A DNA stretch of 64,000 nt from contig KB445802.1 of assembly GCA_000320605.2 (NCBI GenBank), positions 310,001 through 374,000 on the forward strand. Reading direction: 5' to 3'. The translations under genes and the position numbers were made by a program. Each line of letters opens with the position of its first letter. Positions within the stretch are counted from its first letter, which is position 1. Positions 49,184 to 59,573 of this stretch are shown in pieces. This stretch comes from Gelatoporia subvermispora B (taxonomy: Eukaryota > Basidiomycota > Agaricomycetes > Polyporales > Gelatoporiaceae). The notes beneath the pieces are model-generated. The model was not told the DNA's origin. It saw nothing but the letters and a program-made list of their open reading frames with translations, and searched no databases.

Positions 49184-50616
49184 TCACGGGTCCGAGGCCC
49201 ATAGTTCGGCGTCTTGGATGTCTATGCAGAAATAAGCATGGTGGCAGCAGGTTAACCGTGTTACGTACGCACCAGAATTGGAGTAGAGATGCGCCTTGCA
49301 GATGCCGTTCTCAGCCATCCAAGGGCATCGAGCAGCTATCTCCGACCTCCACCAGTCCTGGCGCTCAGGCGTGTCGCGGAAATAGAAGGCGAACCTACGT
49401 AGTCGCGGAAACCGGGATTGGGCCAGAATGTTATCAATGTCTTGACAACGAAGCCTGTCGAGTACCAGTGATCTGGTAGGGGTTCCGGATTTCCCATACT
49501 CGAGAGCGACATGGGATAGACTTGTCGACTTCACGTTCGACAACATGTGCGAAATCCAGTAGTGCGATGGATAGTACCGGATAGCATCATGAATTGAAAG
49601 CCGCAAATGGTGCAAATACGGGAAGCGTGACAAATTGTACTCGTCGGCTACACGGCGTGCGTAAGAAGTATGTCCACCGAGACATTATTGAGCAATACTG
49701 GACTCAGTAACTTACCCATCATGATATCTTCTGTCACGGGCCATAAGTTGATCCTCAATATCAGCGTCCGAAGTAATGGCCCAGCTACGGCTAGCAAACG
49801 TCCTTGACTGGCACAGCCCGAACCTCCTGCGGAAATCTAGCCCTTTATCAGTACGGGTGTGTCCAAGGAATAGCGCAAACCTACCGTGAGATCTCTCAAG
49901 TTCGGTAAGGTGAGCGATGTGTTTATGCTTGTGTCTGTTCCTTCACTTTCACACTTGACTCTTGTACACCGAAGCGAGGAGAGGTTAGGAAGTTCAGCCA
50001 GCGTTTTACACATTTCGAAACAATCGTGAACAAGTACACCGTCCAGCTCGATGTTTCGCACAGCACTTAAGGCGAATGGGGATATAAGCCATTCCAACTT
50101 TCCGAGTGTATGAGAGGGACGCCATGGGGAATCGACTTCAGCGTCGTGTGCGTTACTATTTTGCACGGGAAGCAGAAGACTACGATCGAACTCGCTTGTA
50201 AGAGTAAGGGTGGACACCCGAGAGAGACAGGGCGCGAGTAATTCTCGGACAAGTTGCATGAGTCTTCTCAGAGAGTCCGTGTCGCGGACCGGCCTCCAAG
50301 GTCCAATCTTTCTGGGACCGACGAGCATGAGGTGTTGGACCAAGAGACCCAGTGCCGGTGATGCTCGGATGGTGTCCGCCAAGAGGTGTACATTCTCGGC
50401 ATTATTGAGAGGGACAACTCTAAAGAGATGAAAACGAGCCCTTGGAAGCCATGCGCGGCATACGAGCGCGTATGAGAGCAGCTCAGCTCGATTGCAGAGT
50501 TTGCCGTCGTTTCGAGCCGCCTCGTCTATGAATTGGTCCCAGAGTTCCTGAGGAAGCGACGATGTGTCGTGAGGCGATGGGGATGTGGCGACCTCGTCGA
50601 TTTGCTCCGAGTCCAT
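49184..50616 (-). CDS. F-box-like protein
   Basis: Four exons, transcript order 50616..49881, 49826..49716, 49647..49273, 49221..49184; 419 residues. The N-terminus carries an F-box-like helix set, SLPQELWDQFIDEA ... SYALVCRAWLPRARFHLF, which in this class binds Skp1 in an SCF ubiquitin ligase. The rest is leucine-patterned (SSLRCTRVKC, LPNLRDLTVG, LLRTLILRINLWPV, FPYLHHLRLS), like degenerate leucine-rich repeats that choose targets. Such proteins are greatly expanded in mushroom fungi and evolve fast. The longer frame begins with TTG, so the ATG at 50616 is taken. The last intron is 51 nt without a stop, so retention would be in frame. Splice choice at intron 1 (donor at 49880) is set by phase and is the weakest junction. 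Confidence 0.83.
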
Positions 50617-51342
50617 CGTATTGAAGCTCAATATCAGTAGAGCGTGAATGTCCTAGGGTGAGGTGAGCATTCAGGCATGTTCAGCGCGCCGGTTCATTCA
50701 CTAGAATCAACGACAAAGCCTAGTGCAATTACTCACACTGGCAACAACGAGATCCGGGGGGTAACAGTCGAGGCAGAATGTGCAGTGCTCATGTTGAGTT
50801 ACACATGTCGCCGAACCCAGGATTAGTTCGTCTGAACCGAGTCGGCGGGTGGAAGTAACGGTGCCGAATAGGTCGGTGAAATAGCTATTACGCACTGGCA
50901 TACTTCCATGTGAACATATAGGGACACAACTTGGTATCACTTCTTCCAGTTTCGTGCCAGCGCCCTAGAATAATTCGAGACGCCTGTGAGGATGCCATAA
51001 ACCGAAACGCTATATGCTGGGCAGTTGAAGAACTATTACGCACTGGCGTACTTCCATGTGAACACTATAGAGACACAACTTGGTATCGCTTGCTCCAGCT
51101 TCGTGCCAGCCAGCGCCGCAGAATAACTCGAGGCGCCTGTGAGGATGCCATAAAGCGAAACGCCGTATGCTGGGCAGAAGTGCTTGTATATCAAGGCCCA
51201 AATCATTATGTGTCATGCGAAAGAGACGAGCCTCAATGTTCGCCGGCAACAAACATTGATTCAGAATTGTTGCAGGACATCGGTCCCCGTAGCAGCACCT
51301 AGTATCAAATTAGAAAAAGAAAACGCAACAATTGTCCCATGA
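50617..51342. other. Spacer with local tandem duplication
   Basis: No gene is supported. The minus-strand frame 50940..50707 reads cysteine-rich text but has no motif or partner exons. The tandem duplication within is listed separately. Confidence 0.5.
50884..51177. repeat. Tandem duplication, ~145-bp unit, two copies
   Basis: Copy 1 is about 50884-51024 and copy 2 about 51032-51177. Both start gctattacg/actattacg, share cgcactggc-tacttccatgtg, acacaacttggtatc, gcctgtgaggatgccataaa, and end atgctgggcag. They differ by scattered substitutions and a small insertion (ccag) in copy 2, so the event is not recent. No coding role is seen. Confidence 0.85.
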
Positions 51343-51426
51343 TGGACACACCCGGAATTGAACCGGACACCCCCCGCAAGCTAAGAAATGCTAAGCGGAT
51401 GTGATAACCAACTACACCATGTGCCC
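51343..51426 (-). tRNA. tRNA-Ala (anticodon AGC) with 10-nt intron
   Basis: 84 nt on the minus strand. Acceptor arms GGGCACA / TGTGTCC with discriminator A pair fully (one G-U). The D-arm is GTG...CAC, the anticodon stem TCCGC / GCGGG, and the T-arm TCCGG-TTCAATT-CCGGG. The anticodon loop is 17 nt, ten more than normal; a 10-nt intron at 51388..51379 after the base 3' of AGC, the canonical site, restores a 7-nt loop. The internal A and B box sequences for RNA polymerase III are present. It sits 113 bp upstream of the eIF4E2 start on the opposite strand. Confidence 0.9.
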
Positions 51427-51539
51427 TAACGAGAAATAGAAATATAGTACTATATGGAGTCAATGAAAGATCTCATCCACATATGAGGACCCACTGGCAG
51501 TGAGGTCAGTTGACGAGACGGACGTTGCTCTCGACGACG

Positions 51540-53086
51540 ATGGCGACTCCTCCCGCGCCCGCGCCCGCTGCTGCTGCAACCGCGACCACCACCGCCGCCT
51601 CCGTCGTCCCCACTACCGATGCTTCCAAGCCCGAGCGCCCCGCATCAGGCGGCACACGCATGCCATCGCTGAACCAGCTGGCTGCGCGCATCAACCTCAA
51701 CGCCTCCGTCCCCGCCTCCGCCGCCAACCGCCCCCGGCTTGCCGCCGCGCTCCTCCGCACCAGCTCCCAGAGTTCGCTCTCAACACACTCCGTCGTCTCG
51801 AGCGTGTCCGCGGCGTCCACCGGCGACTCCGTCGCTGTCAATGTTCCCGACACCCGCTCCGTTTCGCCCGCAAGCCTCTCCACGTCTCCGCCACACTCGC
51901 AGAGCACCACGCCGGTTGGCGACAGCGGCGAGGAGCTCACCACCGAGCGACTCGACCAGCTCAACCGCGAGACCGAGCGCCGCAAGGACAAGATGCCGAT
52001 CGGATACAAGAACATACCCTCCCTCGACGCCATCACGGCCCGTCTCGCCAAGGCGCGCACTCTCAGCATTGACGGTAGCGCGAAGCCGCCCGAGGCAGAG
52101 ACCATTGAGGACCCCAAGACTCCCGGGCTGCGCATCAAGGCGCCCGAGCACCCACTCGAGCACACCTGGTGTGTCCCACCTTACTTGGGCCATCGCTGCC
52201 CACTGATCTGATAACTTACGCGCGCCCAGGACTCTTTACCACGATAGTAAGAATAAGGTGCCCTTTACGCCCGCCACCGCGGGGTCGACCGACCAGCCGG
52301 GCTCGGCGCACTTCGCGCCGCCCGAGTCGCAGGAGTACGAGGCGGGTCTAACAGTGATCGGCGAGTTCGACACGGTCGAGTCGTTCTGTCGGTACTTCAA
52401 CTGGCTGAAGCCGCCGTCGAAGCTCGAGCGGAACAGCAACTACCACCTGTTCAAGTCAGGCATCAAGCCGATGTGGGAGGACCCCGCGAACGCGCAGGGT
52501 GGCAAGTGGGTGCTGACGATGAAGAGCAATCCTACGCTGCTGGACCGCTGCTGGAGCTGGCTCGCGATGGCGCTCGTCGGCGAGGACCTCGACGACGGCG
52601 ACGAGATCTGCGGCGCGGTCGTCAGCCTGCGCAGCAAGGTCGACCGCATCCAGCTCTGGACGCGCTCCAAGGATGACGTCGAGAAGATCAACTCCATTGG
52701 CCGCAAGATGGTCAAACTGCTTGACGTGTCCGAAGCAGATGGCATCGGTCTCGAGTTCCAGGTGAGTCTTCGTGGCCCTTTTGTATCCCTTTCTCCTTGT
52801 CTGTGCTTCCAATCGCTCGATGCTTACACATTCCTTATGTTCGCAGTATAATAACGACGACCGGCCGACACCAAACAAGTTCCTCTCTATCCAGGCGCTC
52901 CCGCAGACGTCCTATCGCTCTTCGTTCCACGCGAAGCCCGGCTTCAGCGTCACAAGCCCTGTGTCTGCGACTGGCGAGGGCCCCGGCGCTCCCCCAGCTG
53001 CAGTGCCAGCCCCCGGTGGCGCCTTTGCCGGGTTCGGCGTCGGCGGCGCGGGCGTGCTGGGTGGCGGGTGGAGGAAGCGCCCGTGA
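51540..53086 (+). CDS. eIF4E family, 4EHP-like (eIF4E2) cap-binding protein
   Basis: Three exons: 51540..52168, 52230..52761, 52847..53086; 466 residues. The eIF4E fold spans ~205-395: HPLEHTWTLYHDSK (across intron 1), FDTVESFCRYFNWL, HLFKSGIKPMWED, GGKWVLTM, CWSWLAMALVGE, ICGAVVSLRSK, IQLWT. One of the two cap-stacking tryptophans (human W56) is Tyr246, while the other (W102) is kept as Trp292. That Trp-to-Tyr change plus the SQEYEAG context marks the 4EHP class, which binds caps weakly and often represses translation. The position of human W73, used by eIF4G/4E-BP, is Cys263. A ~200-residue Ala/Ser/Thr/Pro-rich N-terminal extension and a Gly/Ala-rich tail are unusual for eIF4E. A repressor role is inference from class. 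Confidence 0.93.
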
Positions 53087-53515
53087 GCGTAGTTGCGGGG
53101 GCAAAGGGCGGAGATCGGGGAACGGATGGTCGGTCGTGTGCTGGTCGGACGACGGAAGGAAGTCTTGGTGCGCGCGGACGCTTGTACGACAAGGCGATGG
53201 GTCAGTTCGGATACGAGATATCAACATGTCACAGCCCGGTTTCGGGTTCATGCAATCACTTGGAGGCTTGCCCAGTGAGTGAATTGCACGCATCACGCGC
53301 GTTGTGCATCTTGTCGGTTGTGGGTGCGCGCGGGTGCGGATACGGATACGGATACATATATGGTCGGGTAAAGTAACAAGGCGTCCGGGCTATTTATTAC
53401 AACAAGACTTAGCGTACCGAGCACACATGCGTATATACAGAGTTTTACATCGCGACTGCAGCCGCAATCAGAAGTTCGAATAGAGGGTATCTATGCTAGA
53501 GAGGGGAACCATATA
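53087..53515. other. Spacer between convergent eIF4E2 and SIN3 3' ends
   Basis: 429 bp, no gene. Contains a short run of (ggatac)n-like text near 53335-53360. It should hold both 3' UTRs. Confidence 0.55.
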
Positions 53516-56500
53516 CTACGCAGATGTAGGCTCGGCTGGCGACTTCGACGGCGCAGCGCCACTTGTACCGTTCACAGTGGTCGTGTCAGGCTTCGCGTTC
53601 GCACTCGCGGCCGTTGGTGTAGTAGCACTTGCGCTTGTTGACGGAGGAGCGACCTCTTTCTCCGGGCTCACAGCGGCAGCAGTACTTGTAGCCGCGTCTG
53701 TGCCGTCGCGCGCCTTCTGCATCTTCTCGACCCATGCCTTTCGCCGCTTGCCTGCGCGCTCGATGCGCTTGTGCAACGCATCGAGCTCCAGCGCATTCGT
53801 GCGAGGCACGCGCCAGAGGATGTCCTCTGAGCCGGAGACGTAGAAGAGACGGTACGTGCGCACGCAGACCTTGATCTCGAGGCCGCCTTGCGCGAGGATT
53901 GGCGGCGGCGAGGATGAGGATGAGGCGCGTCGATTTCTATGATGATCGAATCGGAGTATGAGGGGAAGTTAGCAGGAGTACGGCATAGAAGATGGAGACT
54001 GACCGGCGAAGGAAAGATTGGCGCAGTTTGGTGCGAGCAGGGACGCCTTCGGTAGTTTCGGACTAAGGCACATGCGCTGAGTGTCATTGGATACAGACGT
54101 GCGAGATATCGGTAACGTACAGAGACGAACGAATCAATGTATGCTTGCCAACGCCCAGTCAGAACTTCCGAGTCGTCGTAGCTCGAGTCATCCTTTCCAA
54201 GAAGCTGTATAGTGACTGTCTTCGACTCCGGAAGCTTCGCATTATCGTTAGGACAGGGCCGCAAAGAGCATGTAGAGGGTCACTCACCCAGTCCATGCGG
54301 AAGAGGTTCTCGTCTGGACCGATGACCTTCTCGGTATTGCGCCGATTGTTGATCTGGTCTTGGGTCGTGGGAGAAGGAAGGTCGCGTTCGCGCTTCAGGA
54401 GGTCATACAGCTCCTGGCTCTTCTGGTCTGAGAGCACTTGCTGGATCTGCAGGCACATGGGCAACGTGCTATGGCATGTTTGACTGTTAACCTACCTGCT
54501 TGACGATCGCCCCGACGAGCTTGTCGACAGTGAAGATCTTGTAAGCATCCTTCATCCACCGTTAGTGTAGTCAGACGGTAGTGGAAGCAGGAACGCGAAC
54601 CTTTGTGCCGAACATATACCGCATCTGCTCCTCGAATATGTGCTGCTCCAGCTCGTTATCGAAAAGCTTCTCGCACGACTCAAGCATCAGGTCGTAGAAA
54701 TGCACCGCATGAGCCGTTCCACCCAGCCTCGCAGCTAGGCCTACATCTACAGCCGCGCGAGGGGTCTTGAATGCAGAGGGATCGCTCGCAAGCTTGGCTG
54801 CTATTCCCTTGAACAAATGCAGACGAGTGTACAGCAGCTAATGAACGAAATGAGTATCTGGCCTCACCGATGCAACTGGAATAACCTACCTCCAACAATC
54901 GAAACAGGACGTAGAATGTGGTATTGGTGAAGAAACTATACCGCTTGCGCGTTGTCTGCCATATGTTGTCTGTGGTCGAGGATGAAGATGGCCCTGCCGC
55001 CGGTTCACCGTTCGTCGCGGCATGCTCAGAACGGCTCTCCTCGCCATCAACACGCATAGTATCCGACACGGCGGGAGACGCCATACGCGACACCGAAGGT
55101 GAAGGGAACTCTTGAGCACGAGTTCTCCGGCTTGACTTGGCTTGCTCACTCTTCAGGAGCTTCTTGCGCAAGTCTCCGGACGAGCCACCGGCACCCTTCT
55201 TGCCCTTCCCCCGCGCGCTAGTGGACACACTCGCGATTTCCGAGTCGTCCCCAACACCGTCGACATCCATGTCGCTGTCGAGAATCTCATGGTGTGGCAC
55301 AAATGCACTGTTGAACGCCCGAGCATCCATCACGAAAAACAGCGGGATGAACGAACGCAGGAACGTCTCGATCTTCCTCCTGTCCGCCAGGTTGATCTGA
55401 CCCTGCGTACGGTCCAAGAACGACAGCGTCAGCTTGATGGCATCCTGAAGCACTGCAACGTTGTCCATCGAAAATTCAAGCTGATGCCGCGGCCGTGTGC
55501 GCGCGAAGAGTGGGTCGACGAGCGCTGCCCTCTTCGCGCGCTGCTCGTCACGCGCGGCCTCGATCTGGCTCACGAACGTTTTGGCTGTGATCGCCTTCTT
55601 GTCCGCGGCCTTGAACGTGATGCCCTGGTGGTCGAGCGATTTGTGGAAGTTGCGCGCGTCGACCTCGCGCCACACCTTGTTCCACTCGCGCTGCGCGCGC
55701 TTCCACTCCTCGTGCTTCAGCTTCAACCGCTGCAGCACGACCGGGATCGCCGCCGCCGGCGTGTCCTGGATCGCCTGGTACACCTCCATGCCTGCCTCGC
55801 GCCCGTAGATCTTCTTGATCACACGCTGGTGGATGGCTTTGCCCGCTCCGCCGAGATTCGGCTTGAGCTTGAATGCAGCACGATCCTCGGGTGAGAGTTG
55901 TGCGATCTTGCTATTTAATGGCTCGAGGATCTGGATAGTGCGGTGGATAGCGTCGATATGGAAGTCATACTCGTGTCGCTCCTCCTCGCTACGATGCAAT
56001 GCCTCCTCGTAGACGTTCTTCTTATGTGCGAGGAAGCCCGCGTCTTCGCTCGCAAATGTTGGCTGGGCGATCCAGTCGTCATTCAGGACGGACTTGCACA
56101 TCTCATCCCTGCCCGAACAAGTAACGCCGATCTCCTGCGTGGGTTGGCATTAGCTTCAGCACGGACGTAATGAGCAAGGCACGTACGTTCGCAGGAAGCT
56201 TCCGGTAGCTGCCGTATCTCAAGTTCAACTGGTCTCTACTCGGTCTATCCAATGCTGCCATCGGTCTTGTCCAGACGCTTTCCGCATCCATGAGCCGCTC
56301 TCGCTCTCTTCGTTCATCCCATCCGAGAATCCGCTTGAACTGCTCCATGAGCTCACTGTCACTCAAGAACGTCCGGCTCTCGCGCACCAGGCGCGGCATA
56401 TCAATGATATCCTGCGTGAACAGGTTGATGAGCTTGAGGAACTCATTGTAGGTCTCCCGGTTGTCCAACGCGCGCTTGACTTGCTCGAAGAACTGAGACT

Positions 56501-57963
56501 CGTCTGGTTGTGGTGCAGCGACTTGCGCTTGTGGCACGGAGACGGGGACGGGCGCTGGGAGAGGCTGTGGAGGGTGGTGGTGCACATGTTGTGGTGTACT
56601 GTGCACCGTCTGGGAGGAGCGTCGAGGTGATGATGGCGCAATCACATGCCTTTGTGAGAATGGAGGCGACGATGCCTCGTTCACGGGGGCTTGCTGTCTG
56701 GGTTTCTTGGCCTACGGCTTCGTCAGCCTCCGTAACTTCACCAGGTGAAAGAACGAAGACGAACCTTGCTCGGAGCCACTTTGGAGGCCACCTCTCCCTT
56801 CTCCTTCTCTTTCTTGTCCTCCTTCTCTGCAGGCTTCCGCTTCCGCTTCTGTGGTACTGACGAGCTAGCTGCGGCCTTCTTCTTGGACGCCTTCGCCTCC
56901 GCGTCAGCAGCTGCCTTATGCGCCTCCTCCTGTTCTGCGAGCTTTGCGAGCTCCGCTTCTCGCGTTTGTGGGTCAGGCAGGAACTCGGTGAATTCGCGCA
57001 TGAGCTCCGGGGCGTCGTGGAAGAGCGACCTCACGTTTTGCACGACGTCTCCCTGGGCATAGTACGCCGAGAGATACGCCACCGACCAGTGTTCCATGTC
57101 GCGTACGTCGTTGCTGGGTAGAGCCGTGCTAGAGTAGAGGATCTCTAAGAAGCGCTTGTAGCGATCAGGATCGTTCGCGTATCGCGTCTTGACTTTCTGC
57201 ACGAAAGATAGCGCCGGCGCGACGTTCACAGACGCCGAAGAATCGGCTTCGCTGAGGAGAGGCTGTGAGCGGGGAATATTGGCAAATGCAGTGCCCGCAA
57301 GTGAGGTCCCAAACGCAAATGAGTTTGTCGCTTGGGTGGTCGTGCCCATGGGCGTCGTGACTGTGATGAAATTCGGATTTTTGGTGTCGGTAGTGCACTC
57401 GATGCGATATCCGGCTGGAAGGAATGTATTGAAGCCTTGTATGAGCATTGGATGGCCGTGGAACAGGTTCGAGACCCGCTCTATGACGCCTGGCGTATCG
57501 ATTCTAAGAACAAGGTAACCGTTCAACAAGGCGGGTGGCGTGGTAAGACTAGAACTCACAGCTGACTCTTAAAGTCCTTCATGATGTCCAAGAAGCGGTT
57601 GTAGACGTCAGGATTGTCCTGGAACTGCATCTTGACTGAGTCAAGGTAACTAAGAGCATCGGTAACGTTCAGAGGTCTCTCCGATGCGCCACTTGAGACT
57701 TCAGATATTGGCTGTGGCTGCGCGAACTGACTTGGCGTCGCAATTGGCTTCTCAGATGGTGATGGGCCACGCAGAGGTCGCAGAGCTGAATCCTCCGGGA
57801 CTCCTTCGGATTCTGTCAAGGCGGGGTCGATTGCTGCAACCTTCGGAGACGGAGCCCTCGGGATTGCCTCACTAGCATGCTTCACGTCGGGGGCGCCGTC
57901 TTCGGCATTCTTCAGAAATTGTCCTGGCTTTTGGTCTAATGCATTCTCCTCGCTATCAGCCAT
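53516..57963 (-). CDS. SIN3: SIN3 histone-deacetylase co-repressor scaffold
   Basis: Ten exons, transcript order 57963..57560, 57503..56765, 56705..56187, 56134..54890, 54837..54601, 54549..54496, 54446..54288, 54234..54121, 54062..54004, 53936..53516; 1316 residues. The nuclear scaffold for the Rpd3 deacetylase complex. Domains: PAH1 ~98-165 (ALSYLDSVKMQFQDNPDVYN, joined over intron 1 to DTPGVIERVSNLFHGHP), PAH2 ~230-312 (ALSFVQKVKTRYAND ... VVQNVRSLFHDAPELM), PAH3 ~450-515 (FFEQVKRALDNRETYNEFLK), the HDAC-interaction domain ~540-640 (GSYRKLPANE, FASEDAGFLAHKKNVYEEAL, YDFHIDAIHRTI), then the Sin3 C-terminal domain (DAYKIFTVDKLVGAIVKQIQ). A Lys/Glu-rich basic linker sits between PAH2 and PAH3. 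All nine junctions keep phase. Confidence 0.96.
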
Positions 57964-58257
57964 GGCAAGTGAGACGACAGGGTATGTGGCGAGGAGATGA
58001 GTTGGAATGGAATGAGGGCTCTGAGTTCAAGAGTTGCACTCGGCCCGTTCAGCGATCGTGGGAATCAGTTACTTACATCGGGCGCTTAGATGAGGCCAGT
58101 TGCGGTAACCGAGTTTGGTGCGTCAATCCAGCACCAAATCATTGTCGCAACAGTATGCATGCCTCTCCTGAACGGAATACTGAGTAGGTACAATGAACAG
58201 GGCACTGGATTTGACCTACTGCAAGCGACTATCAAAGTTTGTATACCTCTATATCTA

Positions 58258-58576
58258 CACGACGGGCAATGGCCGATAATTCTACTCCAGAACAGGCTTG
58301 TACAAAGCCCTAAAATGGTTTCCTGTTCACAAGAATGTTCCGGACCTGAAAAGTCAAAGAGGTATTCACCACATAGAGCGTACTTCAGGCTCAAAATCCC
58401 TAAGCTTTGGTCAGGATTAATACTAGATGGACTGTATTTGACACATGTATTCAAACATGGAAGGCAAATACGCTACATTTTCAGGTCCGGAACAGTCTCG
58501 TGAACAGGAAACCATTTCAATCAGGTACTTTCACAAGCCTGTTCCGGGAAGGGATTATCGGCCATTGCCCGTCGTG
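58258..58576. repeat. Long inverted repeat, ~97-bp arms
   Basis: The left arm 58258-58352 and right arm 58478-58576 are imperfect reverse complements separated by ~125 nt. Matching blocks include cacgacgggcaatggccgat, gaacaggcttgt, aatggtttcctgttcac and gttccggacctgaaaa, with a few substitutions and short indels between. Transcribed, it would fold into a long hairpin. It may be a foldback element, a MITE or a small-RNA precursor. It begins ~300 bp upstream of the SIN3 start. Confidence 0.88.
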
Positions 58577-59498
58577 CTACGAGCCGGACCACTGGCCAAT
58601 GGTAGAGGCCCTGCTCGTCTGGATTTTACTCCACACTGGATGAACTGACGTTGAGGTTATGCTGCGAATAACAGTGGATGCTACTGCGTTCTCCTGTTTC
58701 CGCAGCATTTCTGTGACACTGCATTGCGAAGGTGCGTAGGTTACCATTAGAATCTCCCGGCCAACTCCATCACTGCTACTTGCGCTTCTGTGGACGCACG
58801 CCGTGTAGTACGTATGTTCCGCACACTTGACCTCATACGCCAGAAGCTCGTCTGGGACGTTCGCTCTGCAGATTGTCATCGATTAGGCCATCCTGTCTAT
58901 TTTTTTAAAATATGCGATAAACCACTGCAATGTTATCTCAGAGACGATGCAGCGCGCAGATGGTGCATTTGTCGGGATAGCGTCGTTCCGATGGATAATG
59001 TACGCCCTACGGATTTGGTTCCTATTATTCGACGAAATGCATTGATTGGGGTCCTCGACAGGTGGGACGGAGGTCGCCATTTAGTGTACTATCTTGAATA
59101 GATGAGCCTACGCTGATATACGATCGTGCTACAGCCGCGCGACAACTCTAATAAACCGTTCGAGATCGAAACAGCCTCTCATACACGTTCTATGTGATCT
59201 AAGGGGCACTTCGCAGCAAGCGGTGCTGCTGAGCATCAGTGATCCACGCCTCCTGCTCGGTGACTTTCCCGCCTGTGTTAGTCCTTGTGGGACCGAACCG
59301 CCAAGCACTGATGTACTAGAGCACTTTGACCACTGTCCGCTCCGTACCCCAACAGTCGGCACAGATTCCGGGCACACGGTACGTATAGGATAGCAGGCTA
59401 GCAGCTGATGCAGTTACACTCTAGCGCAGCCCACTTTGTGAAGTACGCGTTGAGTGGCTGCTGCGCACCGCACAGACATCGGACCGTTTTGTGAGCAC

Positions 59499-59505
59499 TA
59501 TATAA
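59499..59505 (+). promoter_or_regulatory. TATA box candidate for PPxY copy 2
   Basis: TATATAA lies 69-75 bp upstream of the ATG at 59574, in a GC-balanced region; the distance suits a short leader. Confidence 0.45.
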
Positions 59506-59573
59506 TGCGTTCATGGAGTTTCGGAGTCATATACCCGCAACTGTCAGCCAACACGAGCAAGAACACAGACACA

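Larger units (their letters stand above)
57964..59573. other. 1.6-kb spacer, SIN3 promoter to PPxY copy 2
   Basis: No gene is supported. It contains a long inverted repeat (separate entry). The plus-strand frame 58790-59101 reads 103 residues without motif or splice partner, so I leave it out. The right end has a TATA-like box for the next gene. Confidence 0.5.

Noticed and set aside
58790..59101. 103-codon plus-strand frame
   Set aside because: No motif, no splice partner, composition not distinct from the spacer; chance frame is more likely.
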